Positions 9,396-17,767 of a stretch of 64,000 bases of DNA are shown here, piece after piece. The notes under the pieces are model-generated. The model saw only the letters and a program-made list of their open reading frames with translations. It did no database searches and was not told the DNA's origin. The translations under genes were made by a program, and so were the position numbers. Source of the stretch: CAVSKL01 sp963728475 [NCBI: Candidatus Eiseniibacteriota bacterium] (GTDB taxonomy: Bacteria; Eisenbacteria; RBG-16-71-46; JABDJR01); NCBI GenBank assembly GCA_963728475.1, contig CAVSKL010000001.1:1240001-1304000 (forward strand). The letters run 5' to 3'. Every line of letters starts with the position of its first letter. The first letter of the stretch is position 1.

Positions 9396-10667
9396 GTGAG
9401 CCTGACGGTCTCCGAGGGGTTCCGGAGGCGGGGGCGGACGGCGTGGGTCGCGGCCGCGCTGGTGGCCGCGACCGTGGCCGGCTGCTCCCGGTCCGGGCCT
9501 CCCCGCGGCGCGGCCACCCCGATCCCCGCCCCCGCCGCTCCCGGGAGCCGGGAGCCGGGCCTGACCCTGGGCGCCGACGGCACGCTCTACCTGAGCTGGA
9601 TCGCCTCCGTCCCGGAGGGGGCGGCGCTGGAGTTCTCGCGCTGGACCGGCGAGGGCTGGTCCCCGGCCGACACCGTCGCCGTGGGAGGCGACTGGCTCCT
9701 GAACCCGGCGGACCCTCCCGCGCTCAACGCCCTCGCCGACGGCACCCTGATCGCCTCGCACGCGGTGCTCCTTCCCGGCGGCGGGACGGCGGAGCGGCTG
9801 GAGCTCAACGAGTCCCGGGACGGGGGCAAGACCTGGCCGGGTCCGGTGGTGCCCCATCCCGGGGCGGCTCCCGCCGAGCGCGGCTTCGTCACGCTCTTCC
9901 CGATCGCCCCCGACACCATGGGGATGGTGTGGCTGGACGGCCGGGCGATGGCGGCCCGGCCCGATGGGGCCTCGGGCGGGGACTCCGCCGCCGGGGAACC
10001 GGCGATGGCCCTCCGATTCACCACCCTCACCCGCGAGGGGACCCTCGGCGACGACACTCTTCTCGATCCCCGGGCCTGCGACTGCTGCGCCACCGGCGCG
10101 GTCCGGCTGGACGACGGCACCCTGGTGGTGGTGTACCGCGACCGGAGCGCGGCGGACGTCCGCGACGTCGCGGTGATCCGGCGGGTGGCGGGAGCGTGGT
10201 CCGAGCCCACCCCGGTCCACGACGACGGCTGGAGGATCGTCGGCTGCCCGGTCAACGGACCGGCGCTCGCGGCCCTGGGGAGCGAGGTGGCGGTGGCCTG
10301 GTACACCCAGGACTCCGGCGGCCGTCCCCACGTGCGGGTGGCGTTCTCCACCGACGGCGGCGCCGGCTTCGGGCCGGCCTTCGAGGTCGGCGAGGCCACC
10401 CCGCTCGGCCGGGTGGACGTGATCGTGGCCGACGACGGATCGGCATGGGTGTCTTGGGTGGAGCAGACCGCCGGGGACGCCGCCTCGATCCGGCTGCGCC
10501 GCGTCGCCCCCGACGGCGAGCGCGACGTCTACGACACCGTCGCCCCCACCACGGTGTCGCGCGCGGGGGGCTATCCGAAGCTGGCGCGGTGGAAGGATGA
10601 GATGATCGCGGCCTGGACCGAGGTCTCGGGCGACACCACCCGGGTGGCCACCGCGGCGATCCGCTGA
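9396..10667 (+). CDS. Sialidase-like (BNR-repeat) lipoprotein with CDCC motif
   Basis: 423 aa from GTG 9396, 7 nt behind the previous stop. The signal peptide ends in VAGC (about residue 30), so this is a lipoprotein. The mature protein has Asp-box/BNR-type repeats of the sialidase superfamily: ESRDGGKTW at about residue 145, FSTDGGAGFGPAFEV near 310 and WTGEGWSP near 85. They suggest a six-bladed propeller. The central DPRACDCCATG (about residue 228) is a striking Cys cluster that recurs in exported propellers of unknown function and could bind metal or form a disulfide. No catalytic sialidase residues can be assigned, so enzymatic activity should not be assumed. Confidence 0.75.
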   Translation: MSLTVSEGFRRRGRTAWVAAALVAATVAGCSRSGPPRGAATPIPAPAAPGSREPGLTLGADGTLYLSWIASVPEGAALEFSRWTGEGWSPADTVAVGGDWLLNPADPPALNALADGTLIASHAVLLPGGGTAERLELNESRDGGKTWPGPVVPHPGAAPAERGFVTLFPIAPDTMGMVWLDGRAMAARPDGASGGDSAAGEPAMALRFTTLTREGTLGDDTLLDPRACDCCATGAVRLDDGTLVVVYRDRSAADVRDVAVIRRVAGAWSEPTPVHDDGWRIVGCPVNGPALAALGSEVAVAWYTQDSGGRPHVRVAFSTDGGAGFGPAFEVGEATPLGRVDVIVADDGSAWVSWVEQTAGDAASIRLRRVAPDGERDVYDTVAPTTVSRAGGYPKLARWKDEMIAAWTEVSGDTTRVATAAIR

Positions 10668-10670
10668 GCC

Positions 10671-10685
10671 GGGGGCGCCTCCCCC
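10671..10685. terminator. Possible bidirectional hairpin
   Basis: GGGGGCGCCTCCCCC between two convergent genes can fold as a five-pair G/C stem. There is no T-tract on either side, so this is only a weak terminator candidate. Confidence 0.25.
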
Positions 10686-10704
10686 GCCCGCCGCCCCGCC
10701 GCGA

Positions 10705-11613
10705 TCAGGCCCGCGGCGCCTCGCGGAGCGCCGCCCGGCGCCGCCACGGCACCTGGACCAGGGTCACCCCGGTCAGCACCAGGAGCCCTCCCGCCACCAC
10801 CTGCGCGCCCGGCACCAGCCCGAACACCAGCCAGGCCAGGAGCGCGGTGGCCGGAGGCTGGAGGTTGGTGAACACCGCCACCTGGCTCGGCTCCAGCCGC
10901 CGGAGGGCGTAGTACCAGAAGGTGAAGGCGAGCCCGCTGGTCATGGCGCTCAGATAGAGCACCTCGAGCCAGCCGCGAAGGCCGGGGGCGGTGGGGTGGA
11001 ACCCGCGCCAGACCCAGGGGGCGGCGGGGAGCACGGTGAGCGCTCCCACCACCATGGCCCAGGTGATGGCGGTGAAGGGGTCCACCCGCCGGAGAACGTC
11101 CTTTCCGGCCAGGGTGTAGCCGGCCCACGCCACCACCGCGCAGAGGATGAGGAGGTCCCCGGCGAGCGGGCCGGACGAGAGGGTGAGCCCCTTGGCCAGC
11201 AGCACCAGCACCACCCCCCCCACCGCCAGCGCCACCCCGAAGAGCTTCCCCACCGACGCGCGCTCGTTCAGCCAGAGCGCGGCCGCCGCCAGCACCAGCA
11301 CCGGGGTGAAGGCGTAGAGGAGCGCGGCGTGCAGCGGGGTGGAGAGCCGGATTCCGAAAAGGAAGAGCACCTGGTTCAGGCTCACCCCCAGGATACCCAC
11401 CAGCGCCAGCCGCCGGCGGTCGCCGGCCTTGGGCCAGGGACGTCCCCGGCGCACCAGGAGATGGGCCGAGGCCATGAGCACCGCGCTCAGCATGAGCCGG
11501 AACCAGACGAGCTGGAGCGGGGTGAAGAGCGCGGTGGCGTCCTTGGCCACCAGGAAGGTCCCGGCGGCGATCAGGGTCTGCGCGGTGAGGGCGAGATAGG
11601 CGGTGATCTTCAT
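10705..11613 (-). CDS. EamA-family (DMT) transporter
   Basis: 302 aa from the ATG at 11613; a longer frame runs upstream through the miaE repeat but is not protein-like. Ten hydrophobic helices form two EamA repeats of five, each opening with the usual AAGTFLVAKDAT and WAGYTLAGKDVL segments, and the first ends FTPVLVLAAAALWLNER. Members export amino acids, purines or other metabolites across the inner membrane, or import nucleotide sugars; the substrate cannot be told from sequence. The gene converges with the propeller lipoprotein and is divergent from miaE. Confidence 0.9.
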   Translation of the reverse strand: MKITAYLALTAQTLIAAGTFLVAKDATALFTPLQLVWFRLMLSAVLMASAHLLVRRGRPWPKAGDRRRLALVGILGVSLNQVLFLFGIRLSTPLHAALLYAFTPVLVLAAAALWLNERASVGKLFGVALAVGGVVLVLLAKGLTLSSGPLAGDLLILCAVVAWAGYTLAGKDVLRRVDPFTAITWAMVVGALTVLPAAPWVWRGFHPTAPGLRGWLEVLYLSAMTSGLAFTFWYYALRRLEPSQVAVFTNLQPPATALLAWLVFGLVPGAQVVAGGLLVLTGVTLVQVPWRRRAALREAPRA

Positions 11614-11728
11614 GGGATACCCCGCGGCCCCGGGCGGACCCCGGAACGCGGGCGGCCCACCATAACCCGGCGGAGGCGGGGCCGCCACGGTCCGGGTTCG
11701 GGATCTCCCCGGCCGTGCCCGCGCTCTC

Positions 11729-11891
11729 ACGTCCCCGGACCGCCCCGGCCGCCGGCGCGGCTGCTGTGCTTTTCGTCCCATGACCGCCCCGACCGCCGGC
11801 GCGGCTGCTGTGCTTTTCGTCCCATGACCGCCCCGTCCCCCGGCGCGGCTGCTATGCTTTTCGTCCCATGACCGCCCCAACCGCCGGCGCG
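11729..11891. repeat. 44-bp tandem repeat overlapping the miaE start
   Basis: Exact or near-exact units begin at 11760, 11804 and 11848, each containing GCTGCTGTGCTTTTCGTCCC, then ATGACCGCCCC and a GC-rich run ending CCGGCGCG; partial copies flank them. ATG codons therefore recur at 11780, 11824 and 11868. Because 44 is not a multiple of three, only the last is in frame with miaE. The final unit reads TATGCT where the earlier two read TGTGCT. Confidence 0.92.
11853..11858 (+). promoter_or_regulatory. Candidate -10 (TATGCT) giving a leaderless miaE mRNA
   Basis: TATGCT ends 9 nt before the miaE ATG and there is no Shine-Dalgarno sequence in TTTCGTCCC. If used, transcription would begin at or beside the start codon. 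Earlier repeat units carry the poorer TGTGCT. Confidence 0.35.
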
Positions 11892-12506
11892 ACCGGCTTT
11901 TCCTGGACCGACCCCCTCGAGGGTCTCCCGCTCCTCCTGGGCACGCCCCGGGCCTGGTGCCGGGCCGCGCTCGAGAACCTGGACGCGCTCCTGGTCGACC
12001 ACGCCCACTGCGAGGAGAAGGCGGCGAGCCAGGCCCTGGCCCTGATCGGCCGGTTTCCCGCCCACCCCGGCCTCGCCCGCGGCATGATCGCGCTGGCTCA
12101 CGAGGAGATGCGCCACTTCCGCCAGGTCCTGGACCGCATCGAGGCGCGCGGCGGCGTCCTCACCCGGCCGCTACCCGACACCTACGTCCACGACCTCCGC
12201 CAGTGGGGGTTCCGCCACCGGGGCGGGATCGGACCGCTGGGCGACCTCCTCCTGGTGAGCGCGTTCGTGGAGGCGCGCTCCTGCGAGCGCTTCCGGCTCC
12301 TGGCCCGGTCCCTGGCCGATCCGGACCGCGAGCTCTCGCTCTTCTACGCCCGGCTGGCCGACGCCGAGGCCCGCCACTGGGAGCTTTTCCGCGACCTGGC
12401 CTACGGGGCGGAAGCGCCGGCGGCGGTGGACCGGCGGCTTGCGTCCATGGCCGAGGCCGAGGCGGCGATCGTCGCGGCCCGGGGGATCGTTCCCCGGATG
12501 CACTGA
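11868..12506 (+). CDS. miaE: tRNA-(ms2io6A37) hydroxylase MiaE
   Basis: 212 aa. MiaE is a diiron monooxygenase that hydroxylates the isopentenyl group of ms2i6A37 in tRNA. The ferritin-like four-helix fold shows the expected ligands: Glu in DHAHCEEKAAS (about residue 48), HEEMRH (about 77-82), VEARSCERF (about 134-140), and DAEARHWELF (about 165-174). The pattern ALALIGRFPAHPGLARGM..LAHEEMRHF is characteristic of MiaE. The start at 11868 is the last of three repeated ATGs and has no ribosome site. The substrate-making miaB/miaA genes are not in the window. Confidence 0.93.
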   Translation: MTAPTAGATGFSWTDPLEGLPLLLGTPRAWCRAALENLDALLVDHAHCEEKAASQALALIGRFPAHPGLARGMIALAHEEMRHFRQVLDRIEARGGVLTRPLPDTYVHDLRQWGFRHRGGIGPLGDLLLVSAFVEARSCERFRLLARSLADPDRELSLFYARLADAEARHWELFRDLAYGAEAPAAVDRRLASMAEAEAAIVAARGIVPRMH

Positions 12507-12519
12507 CCGGGGCGGGCGG

Positions 12520-13557
12520 TTACCGGCGCGGCCGGCTGAGGAAGGCGAACCCGAGCATCTTGTAGAGGAGCCGCGCTCCCACGTTCCCGTCCCATCCGTT
12601 CCCTCCGGCGGGGTCCGGCGCCACCTCGCAGAGGTCCAGGCCCACGATCTCGCGGCCGCTCTGGACCACCGTCCGCAGGAGCGAGGTCGCCTCGGCGAAG
12701 GAAAGCCCTCCCGGGACCGGAGTCCCGGTGTGGGGGCAGAGGGCGGGATCGAGCCCGTCGATGTCGAACGATAGGTAGACCTTTTCAGGAAGATCCTCGA
12801 TGATCTCGACGGCGATGCGGCTCCAGGGCTCGCCGTCCTGGAGGCGGGATCGAACGTCGCTCTCGAACCGGGTGCGGAGCCGTTCCGCGCCCTTCCGGAT
12901 GAGCGCGTCCTCCTGGCCGGCCAGGTCCCGGATCCCGACCTGGACGATCCGGCTCACCTCGGGAATCCGATCGTACACGTTCGCCATGATGGAGGCGTGG
13001 GACCAGGTGAACCCCTCGTAGGCCCGGCGAAGGTCGGCATGGGCGTCGAGGTGGAGCACGCCCACCCCGGGATGGCGGCGGGCCGCCGCGCGGATCGAGC
13101 CGAAGGGGACGGAGTGGTCGCCGCCCACCACCGCCACCAGCTTCCCCCGGTCCATCCAGCCGGAAGCCTCGGCCTCGACCCAGGCGTTGAGCTCCTCACC
13201 CAGCGCGTTCACCCGGGCCGCCTCCGGCTCCAGGGACGGGTCGTGCTCGACCCCGCCCCCCGCGATCACCGTGGCCGCCGCCTCCCGGGCTTCGGCGTTC
13301 AGCCGCGCCACCTTCGCCGGGAGGGGCAACATGGCGATCCCCCGTTCGTAGGGGCGTCCGGTCTCGCGGTCGAAGAGGTCCACCTGGCGGCTGGCCTCCA
13401 GGATCGCCGCCGGCCCGCCGGCGGTGCCGGCGCCGTAGGAGACGGTGGCCTCCCAGGGGACCGGAATCAGCACCGCTTCCGCGGTTTCGGGGGTGAAGGG
13501 GAGGCCGTAGATGCCGTCCCCCCGGGCGGCGGCGTCGGGGTTGAAGGGTTCGGGCAT
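12520..13557 (-). CDS. Agmatinase/arginase-family ureohydrolase
   Basis: 345 aa from the ATG at 13557 (GGAGAG about 10 nt upstream). Manganese-dependent hydrolase of guanidino substrates. The binuclear metal site is intact: GGDHS (His), HLDAHADLR (Asp-His-Asp) and SFDIDGLDP (Asp-Asp), in canonical order, together with TWSHASIMANV. The closing GNGWDGNVGARLLYKML is typical of agmatinase-like members. It could act on agmatine, guanidinobutyrate or formimidoylglutamate; no neighbouring pathway gene decides. Convergent with miaE (stops 14 nt apart). A TATACT box lies about 90 nt upstream. Confidence 0.85.
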   Translation of the reverse strand: MPEPFNPDAAARGDGIYGLPFTPETAEAVLIPVPWEATVSYGAGTAGGPAAILEASRQVDLFDRETGRPYERGIAMLPLPAKVARLNAEAREAAATVIAGGGVEHDPSLEPEAARVNALGEELNAWVEAEASGWMDRGKLVAVVGGDHSVPFGSIRAAARRHPGVGVLHLDAHADLRRAYEGFTWSHASIMANVYDRIPEVSRIVQVGIRDLAGQEDALIRKGAERLRTRFESDVRSRLQDGEPWSRIAVEIIEDLPEKVYLSFDIDGLDPALCPHTGTPVPGGLSFAEATSLLRTVVQSGREIVGLDLCEVAPDPAGGNGWDGNVGARLLYKMLGFAFLSRPRR

Positions 13558-13649
13558 GGGGTCGAGACTCTCCGGATACGGGGTGGGGGCCGAGCCCTCG
13601 GCGGAAACGCTTGTCGGATAGAGGGATCTGATGATCCCGACAGTCCGCC

Positions 13650-13655
13650 AGTATA
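13650..13655 (-). promoter_or_regulatory. Candidate -10 element (TATACT) for the ureohydrolase
   Basis: On the minus strand GGCTATACTGG precedes the ureohydrolase start by about 92 nt. The hexamer and following GG equal those at 5841. The surrounding 283-bp divergent gap also contains an AT-rich stretch near 13670-13690 but no gene. Confidence 0.35.
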
Positions 13656-13840
13656 GCCGCGGAAACGTGAATCTCCCATATTCATAGCATGAAGGCGCTG
13701 CCCCGGTACGAAAGGACGATGATTGGAGGCCGGAGCGTCCGGGGCCGGCGTCGCCGCCGGCGGACGGGACGCGCCGGTGGGGGCGCAACCGGCCGGAGGG
13801 CCGGGGCGTGGGGCCGCCGCCGCGGCCGAGGAGGCAGGTC

Positions 13841-14974
13841 ATGATCATCGGGGTTCCGAGGGAAACGCATCGGCTGGATCATCGGGTGGGGCTCACCCCG
13901 TTCGCGGTGGCGCGTCTCACCGAGGAAGGGCACACCGTTCTCGTCCAGAAGGACGCGGGGAGCGCCGCGCACTTCAAGGACACCGACTTCACCGCGGTGG
14001 GGGCCAAGGTGGTCTACGGCCCCGAAGAGGTCTACCACCGCGCCGACCTGGTGTGCCGGGTGGGGATGCTGGCCGGCGACGAGCTGGAGTTCCTGAAGCC
14101 GGGCTCGGTCATCGCCGCGTTCCACCACCTCGCGGTCACCCCGAAGGCGCGGGTGGACCGGCTGATGGAGCTCGAGACCACCCTCATCGGGTACGAGATC
14201 ATCCGCGACCGCGTGGGCGACCTTCCGGTGCTCTTCCCGTTCAGCGAGATGGCGGGGCAGATGGCGGTCCACATCGCCGCCCACTACCTGCAAAACGGGT
14301 TCGGGGGGCGCGGGATCCTGCTGGGATCGGTGGCCGGAGTGCCGCCGCCCACCGTGCTCATCCTGGGGGCGGGGACGGTGGGGCGGATCGCCGCCCGCCA
14401 GGCCCTGGCCACCGGCGCCCACGTGATCATGCTCGACGTGGACCTGGCCAAGCTCCAGCGGGTGAACCACGAGTTCTCGGGCAAGGTGGTGACGGTGGTG
14501 GGCGGCCTCGACCGCATGGAGAAGTACACCGCCATTGCCGACGTCCTGATCGGGGCGATCCTGATCCCGGGCGGGCGGCCCCCGCTATTGGTCACCGAGG
14601 CCATGGTGAAGGCGATGAAGCCGGGGAGCGTGATCATCGACATCTCCATCGACCAGGGTGGGTGCGTGGAGACGAGCCGGCCCACCCGCCTGGACAATCC
14701 GGTCTTCACCGCCCACGGGGTGGTGCACTACTGCGTGCCCAACATGACCGCGAACATCCCCCGCACCGCGTCGCGGGCCCTCTCCAGCGCCGCGCTCCCC
14801 CACGTGCTGTCCCTGGCGGGGAACGGGGTGGCCCAGGCGCTCCGCGAGGACCCGGGCCTGGCCGAAGGCGTCTACCTCTACCGCGGCAAGATGGTGCGGC
14901 CGTTGGTGGGGGAGGCGCTGGGGATCTCCACCGCCTCGTTGCCGGAGCTCCTGGAGAGGGGGGCCGGACAATGA
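13841..14974 (+). CDS. Alanine dehydrogenase/transhydrogenase-family enzyme with altered active site
   Basis: 377 aa; GAGGAGG lies 6 nt before the ATG at 13841. It aligns end to end with NAD-dependent alanine dehydrogenase: MIIGVPRETHRLDHRVGLTP at the start, a Rossmann VLILGAGTVGRIAA near residue 180, KPGSVIIDISIDQGGCVET and HGVVHYCVPNMTANIPRTAS. The usual KVKEP segment carrying the catalytic lysine (about residue 74) reads CRVGML here, while the HLA histidine segment (AFHHLAV) is kept. Classical alanine dehydrogenase activity is therefore doubtful; another amino/imino-acid oxidoreduction is possible. Its stop overlaps the CoA-transferase start by 4 bp (ATGA), implying translational coupling. 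Confidence 0.82.
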   Translation: MIIGVPRETHRLDHRVGLTPFAVARLTEEGHTVLVQKDAGSAAHFKDTDFTAVGAKVVYGPEEVYHRADLVCRVGMLAGDELEFLKPGSVIAAFHHLAVTPKARVDRLMELETTLIGYEIIRDRVGDLPVLFPFSEMAGQMAVHIAAHYLQNGFGGRGILLGSVAGVPPPTVLILGAGTVGRIAARQALATGAHVIMLDVDLAKLQRVNHEFSGKVVTVVGGLDRMEKYTAIADVLIGAILIPGGRPPLLVTEAMVKAMKPGSVIIDISIDQGGCVETSRPTRLDNPVFTAHGVVHYCVPNMTANIPRTASRALSSAALPHVLSLAGNGVAQALREDPGLAEGVYLYRGKMVRPLVGEALGISTASLPELLERGAGQ

Positions 14975-16269
14975 GCTGGCTCGACGACTACAAATCCAAG
15001 CTCTGCACCGCCGCCCGCGCGGTGAGCACGATCAAGAGCGGGGACCGGGTCTACTACGGCGGCAACGCCGCCATCCCCCAGACCCTGGTGCGGGCCCTGG
15101 CCGAGCGGCGGGACGAACTCGAGAACGTGCAGCTCAACCACGTCCTGCTTCTGGGCAAGGACCCGCTCTCCGCCCCGGACATGGCCGGGCACTTCCGGCA
15201 CAACTCGCTCTTCGTGGGTCCCGCCGACCGCGAGGCGGTGAACGACGGGCGCGCGGACTACGTTCCCATCTTCCTCCACCAGATTCCGAGGCTCTTCCTG
15301 GAGAGGGTGGTGCCGCTGGACGTGACCATGGTCCAGGTCTCCCCCCCCGACGAGCACGGGTTCATGAGCCTGGGGGTGGAGACGCTGGCGTCGAAGGCCG
15401 CCTGCCAGAGCTCGAAACACGTGATCGTGCAGGTGAACGAGAAGATGCCGAGGCTCCTGGGCGACTGCTTCCTGCACGTGCGGAACGTCCATTCCGTGGT
15501 GGAGGCCACCGAACCGCTCCCGACCCTCGTTCCCAAGCCGGCCACCGACGTCGAGATGGCCATCGGGCGGCACATCGTCAAGCTCATCGAGCCCGGTTCC
15601 ACCATCCAGATGGGGATCGGGGGGATCCCGGACGCGGTCTACGCGGCCATGGAGGGGGCCCTGGACCTGGGCGTCCATACCGAGATGATCTCGGACGGGG
15701 CGATGCGGGCGATCGAGCGGGGCATCGTGACCGGAAACCGCAAGTCGCTCCACCCCGGGAAGGTCATCATCACCTTCGCTTTGGGAAGCGAGGAGCTGTA
15801 CGAGTTCCTGGACAACAACCCGCTCATCGAGGCCCACCCGGTGGACCACGTGAACGACCCCTTCATCGCCAGCCAGAACGACAACCTGGTGGCGGTGAAC
15901 TCGGCGATCGAGATCGACCTCACCGGCCAGGTGTGCTCGGATTCGATCGGCTCCTACATCTACTCCGGCTTCGGCGGCCAGGTGGACTTCATCCGCGGCG
16001 CCGCGCGCTCCCGGGGGGGAAAGCCGATCATCGCCATCCCCGCCACCGCCAAGGGCGGAACCATGTCGCGGATCGTGCCGTTTCTGAAGGAGGGCGCGGG
16101 GGTGGTCACCAGCCGTGCCGACGTCCACTACGTGGTGACCGAGTTCGGCGTGGCTCACCTTTTCGGGAAGAACCTGCGCGAACGCACCGAGGCCCTGATC
16201 GGGATCGCCCACCCCGACTTCCGGGGCGAGCTGGAACGGGCGGCGAAGGCGCGGAAGCTGTTGCCGTAG
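14971..16269 (+). CDS. Acetyl-CoA hydrolase / 4-hydroxybutyrate CoA-transferase family
   Basis: 432 aa, start overlapping the previous stop (ATGA). Class-I-like CoA transferase of the Cat1/Cat2/AbfT group, in which a glutamate forms the CoA thioester. The catalytic Glu is in NSAIEIDLTGQV (about residue 313), preceded by DPFIASQNDN, and oxyanion/CoA-binding glycines are in IQMGIGGIPDAVY and YIYSGFGGQVDF. The C-terminal SRADVHYVVTEFGVAHLFGK is diagnostic. It moves CoA between short acyl groups such as acetate, succinate, propionate or 4-hydroxybutyrate. Coupling to an Ald-like dehydrogenase suggests fermentation or catabolism of an amino or hydroxy acid, which is inference. Confidence 0.9.
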   Translation: MSWLDDYKSKLCTAARAVSTIKSGDRVYYGGNAAIPQTLVRALAERRDELENVQLNHVLLLGKDPLSAPDMAGHFRHNSLFVGPADREAVNDGRADYVPIFLHQIPRLFLERVVPLDVTMVQVSPPDEHGFMSLGVETLASKAACQSSKHVIVQVNEKMPRLLGDCFLHVRNVHSVVEATEPLPTLVPKPATDVEMAIGRHIVKLIEPGSTIQMGIGGIPDAVYAAMEGALDLGVHTEMISDGAMRAIERGIVTGNRKSLHPGKVIITFALGSEELYEFLDNNPLIEAHPVDHVNDPFIASQNDNLVAVNSAIEIDLTGQVCSDSIGSYIYSGFGGQVDFIRGAARSRGGKPIIAIPATAKGGTMSRIVPFLKEGAGVVTSRADVHYVVTEFGVAHLFGKNLRERTEALIGIAHPDFRGELERAAKARKLLP

Positions 16270-16283
16270 GGGCGGTGGTTGGG

Positions 16284-16988
16284 CTAGCGCCCTGCCGTGT
16301 CCGGCGGGGCGCCCTCCGGCGAGCGGCCCGTCCCCGTGCTTCCCGGCGCCGCGGGCGCGCCGCCTCCCTCCGGCGGCGCCGGGTTGGTCTGCCGCCACTC
16401 CCGGAGCAGCGACAGCCAGGTCTGGGCCGCCTGTCCGGTGTAGAGGAACTTGCCGTCCGGCATGATCGCCTTCAGCCGGTCGGGATGCCTGGCCGCCGCC
16501 CAGCGGACGAACGGGGGGAGCTTGCGGGCGATCTCGAACTCGCTCCCGGCCGAATAGGGCGCCGGCACCACCCGCACGATCCGCCCTTGCGAGAAGATGA
16601 AGCGGGTTCCGGGCTCATAGGTCACTTCGGGGATACCCAGGAGGCGGAACCAGTCGCTGCGCTCGGTCACCGAGCCCGCGACCAGGGTGTCCCCGGCCAC
16701 GGTGAGGCTGTCGATGTGCATCTCGCCGTTGAGGGCGGCGTCCCATTCCTCGATGTTCCGGATGGCGGAGCGCCCTTCGAGGCGTCTCTGACCCGCGATC
16801 TCCACGACCGCGTTCTGGGAGAAGAAGCTCAGCGACCGGGTGACGTCGTGCGAGTTGTGGGCGGCCAGGTACTGCTCCAGACGCTCCCGGTTCGACTTCC
16901 CCCCTTGCCCGCACCCCGCGACGGCCGCCGCGAGGAGAGCGAACGCCACCATCGGGAACCGCCACCCACCGTGTCCTGCCTGCATCAT
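16284..16988 (-). CDS. SnoaL/NTF2-like lipoprotein
   Basis: 234 aa from the first of two adjacent ATGs (16988 or 16985) behind GGGAGGACAC. The signal peptide ends VAGC (about residue 26). The mature region begins RERLEQYLAAHNSHDVTRSLSFFSQNAVVEI, the typical first helix and strand of an NTF2-like/SnoaL fold, with the GRSAIRNIEEWDAALNGEMHID part matching the family's second half. The C-terminus is Pro/Gly/Ala-rich and disordered. Such domains may bind small hydrophobic ligands; there is no evidence of catalysis. Follows a membrane protein gene by 50 bp on the same strand. Confidence 0.75.
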   Translation of the reverse strand: MMQAGHGGWRFPMVAFALLAAAVAGCGQGGKSNRERLEQYLAAHNSHDVTRSLSFFSQNAVVEIAGQRRLEGRSAIRNIEEWDAALNGEMHIDSLTVAGDTLVAGSVTERSDWFRLLGIPEVTYEPGTRFIFSQGRIVRVVPAPYSAGSEFEIARKLPPFVRWAAARHPDRLKAIMPDGKFLYTGQAAQTWLSLLREWRQTNPAPPEGGGAPAAPGSTGTGRSPEGAPPDTAGR

Positions 16989-17038
16989 GTGTCCTCCCTT
17001 TCCGCGTCCGTCGGGCGGCGCGGTCCGCCGCCGGGCGG

Positions 17039-17677
17039 CTACGCCCCCTCCACCGGTATGCCGTTCTGTGAGGCCTGGGCCAGGAACGCGGCCAGGACCT
17101 CGGTCCGGTTGTCCACCCCTTTGAGATTGATCCGGTGCGCCCGACCCTCCCCGGTCTCGAACTCGATCACCCGCTCGCTCGCCCGCACTCTCTGCAGGCT
17201 CTTCCAGGTGAGATCGAGGTGATGAAAGCGGGACATCCGGGCGCTGAACCCCAGCGGATTGAAGTGGATGGCCCGCCGCCGCGCCCGCCGCGCGCCGAGC
17301 CGGGCGGCGAAGACCCCCTGGGCGAGGGTGGCCAGCCCCAGGCAGATCCCCGCGTACGACGGATGGAACCCGGTTCCGGGATGGGGCCGGGTGAGGGCCT
17401 GGGCCAGGAGAACGAGCCCGGCGAAGGCCTCGAGCCAGCCCAGGGTGATCCGCTCGCGCGCGCTCAGCCGCCGCCACGTGAACACGATCAGGAAGAAGAG
17501 CATCATCCCGCAGGCGATCCCCAGGCCGCCGAGCAAGATCCGCGCGAGGCCGCCGGCGCGGATGTGGTCGAAGCCGCCGGTGATGAGGGCGAAGCCGAAG
17601 GGGAAATAGAGCAGGGTCTGGAGCTTTTCCACCCGCTGGAAGCGGGACATTTCGAGCGGGACGGTGAACGTATCCAT
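17039..17677 (-). CDS. Polytopic membrane protein with C-terminal cytoplasmic domain
   Basis: 212 aa; about four hydrophobic segments (residues 20-40, 42-66, 80-95, 106-125) lead to a cytoplasmic beta-rich C-terminal region (about residues 138-205) reading HFNPLGFSARMSRFHHLDLTWKSL and IEFETGEGRAHRINLKGVDN. That C-terminal half looks like a PH-like YcxB/DUF-type domain, but I do not recognise the family with confidence. It is between the histone-fold gene and the SnoaL-like lipoprotein, all on the minus strand with short gaps, so they may share a transcript. Confidence 0.65.
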   Translation of the reverse strand: MDTFTVPLEMSRFQRVEKLQTLLYFPFGFALITGGFDHIRAGGLARILLGGLGIACGMMLFFLIVFTWRRLSARERITLGWLEAFAGLVLLAQALTRPHPGTGFHPSYAGICLGLATLAQGVFAARLGARRARRRAIHFNPLGFSARMSRFHHLDLTWKSLQRVRASERVIEFETGEGRAHRINLKGVDNRTEVLAAFLAQASQNGIPVEGA

Positions 17678-17767
17678 GGGGCTCCGGAAGGCGCGGGGCC
17701 GTGGGCGGGAAGCGGACGGGGAGGACGGCGGGTGCCGCCCTCCCCGGAACCAAACCTGTTCGGGCGG

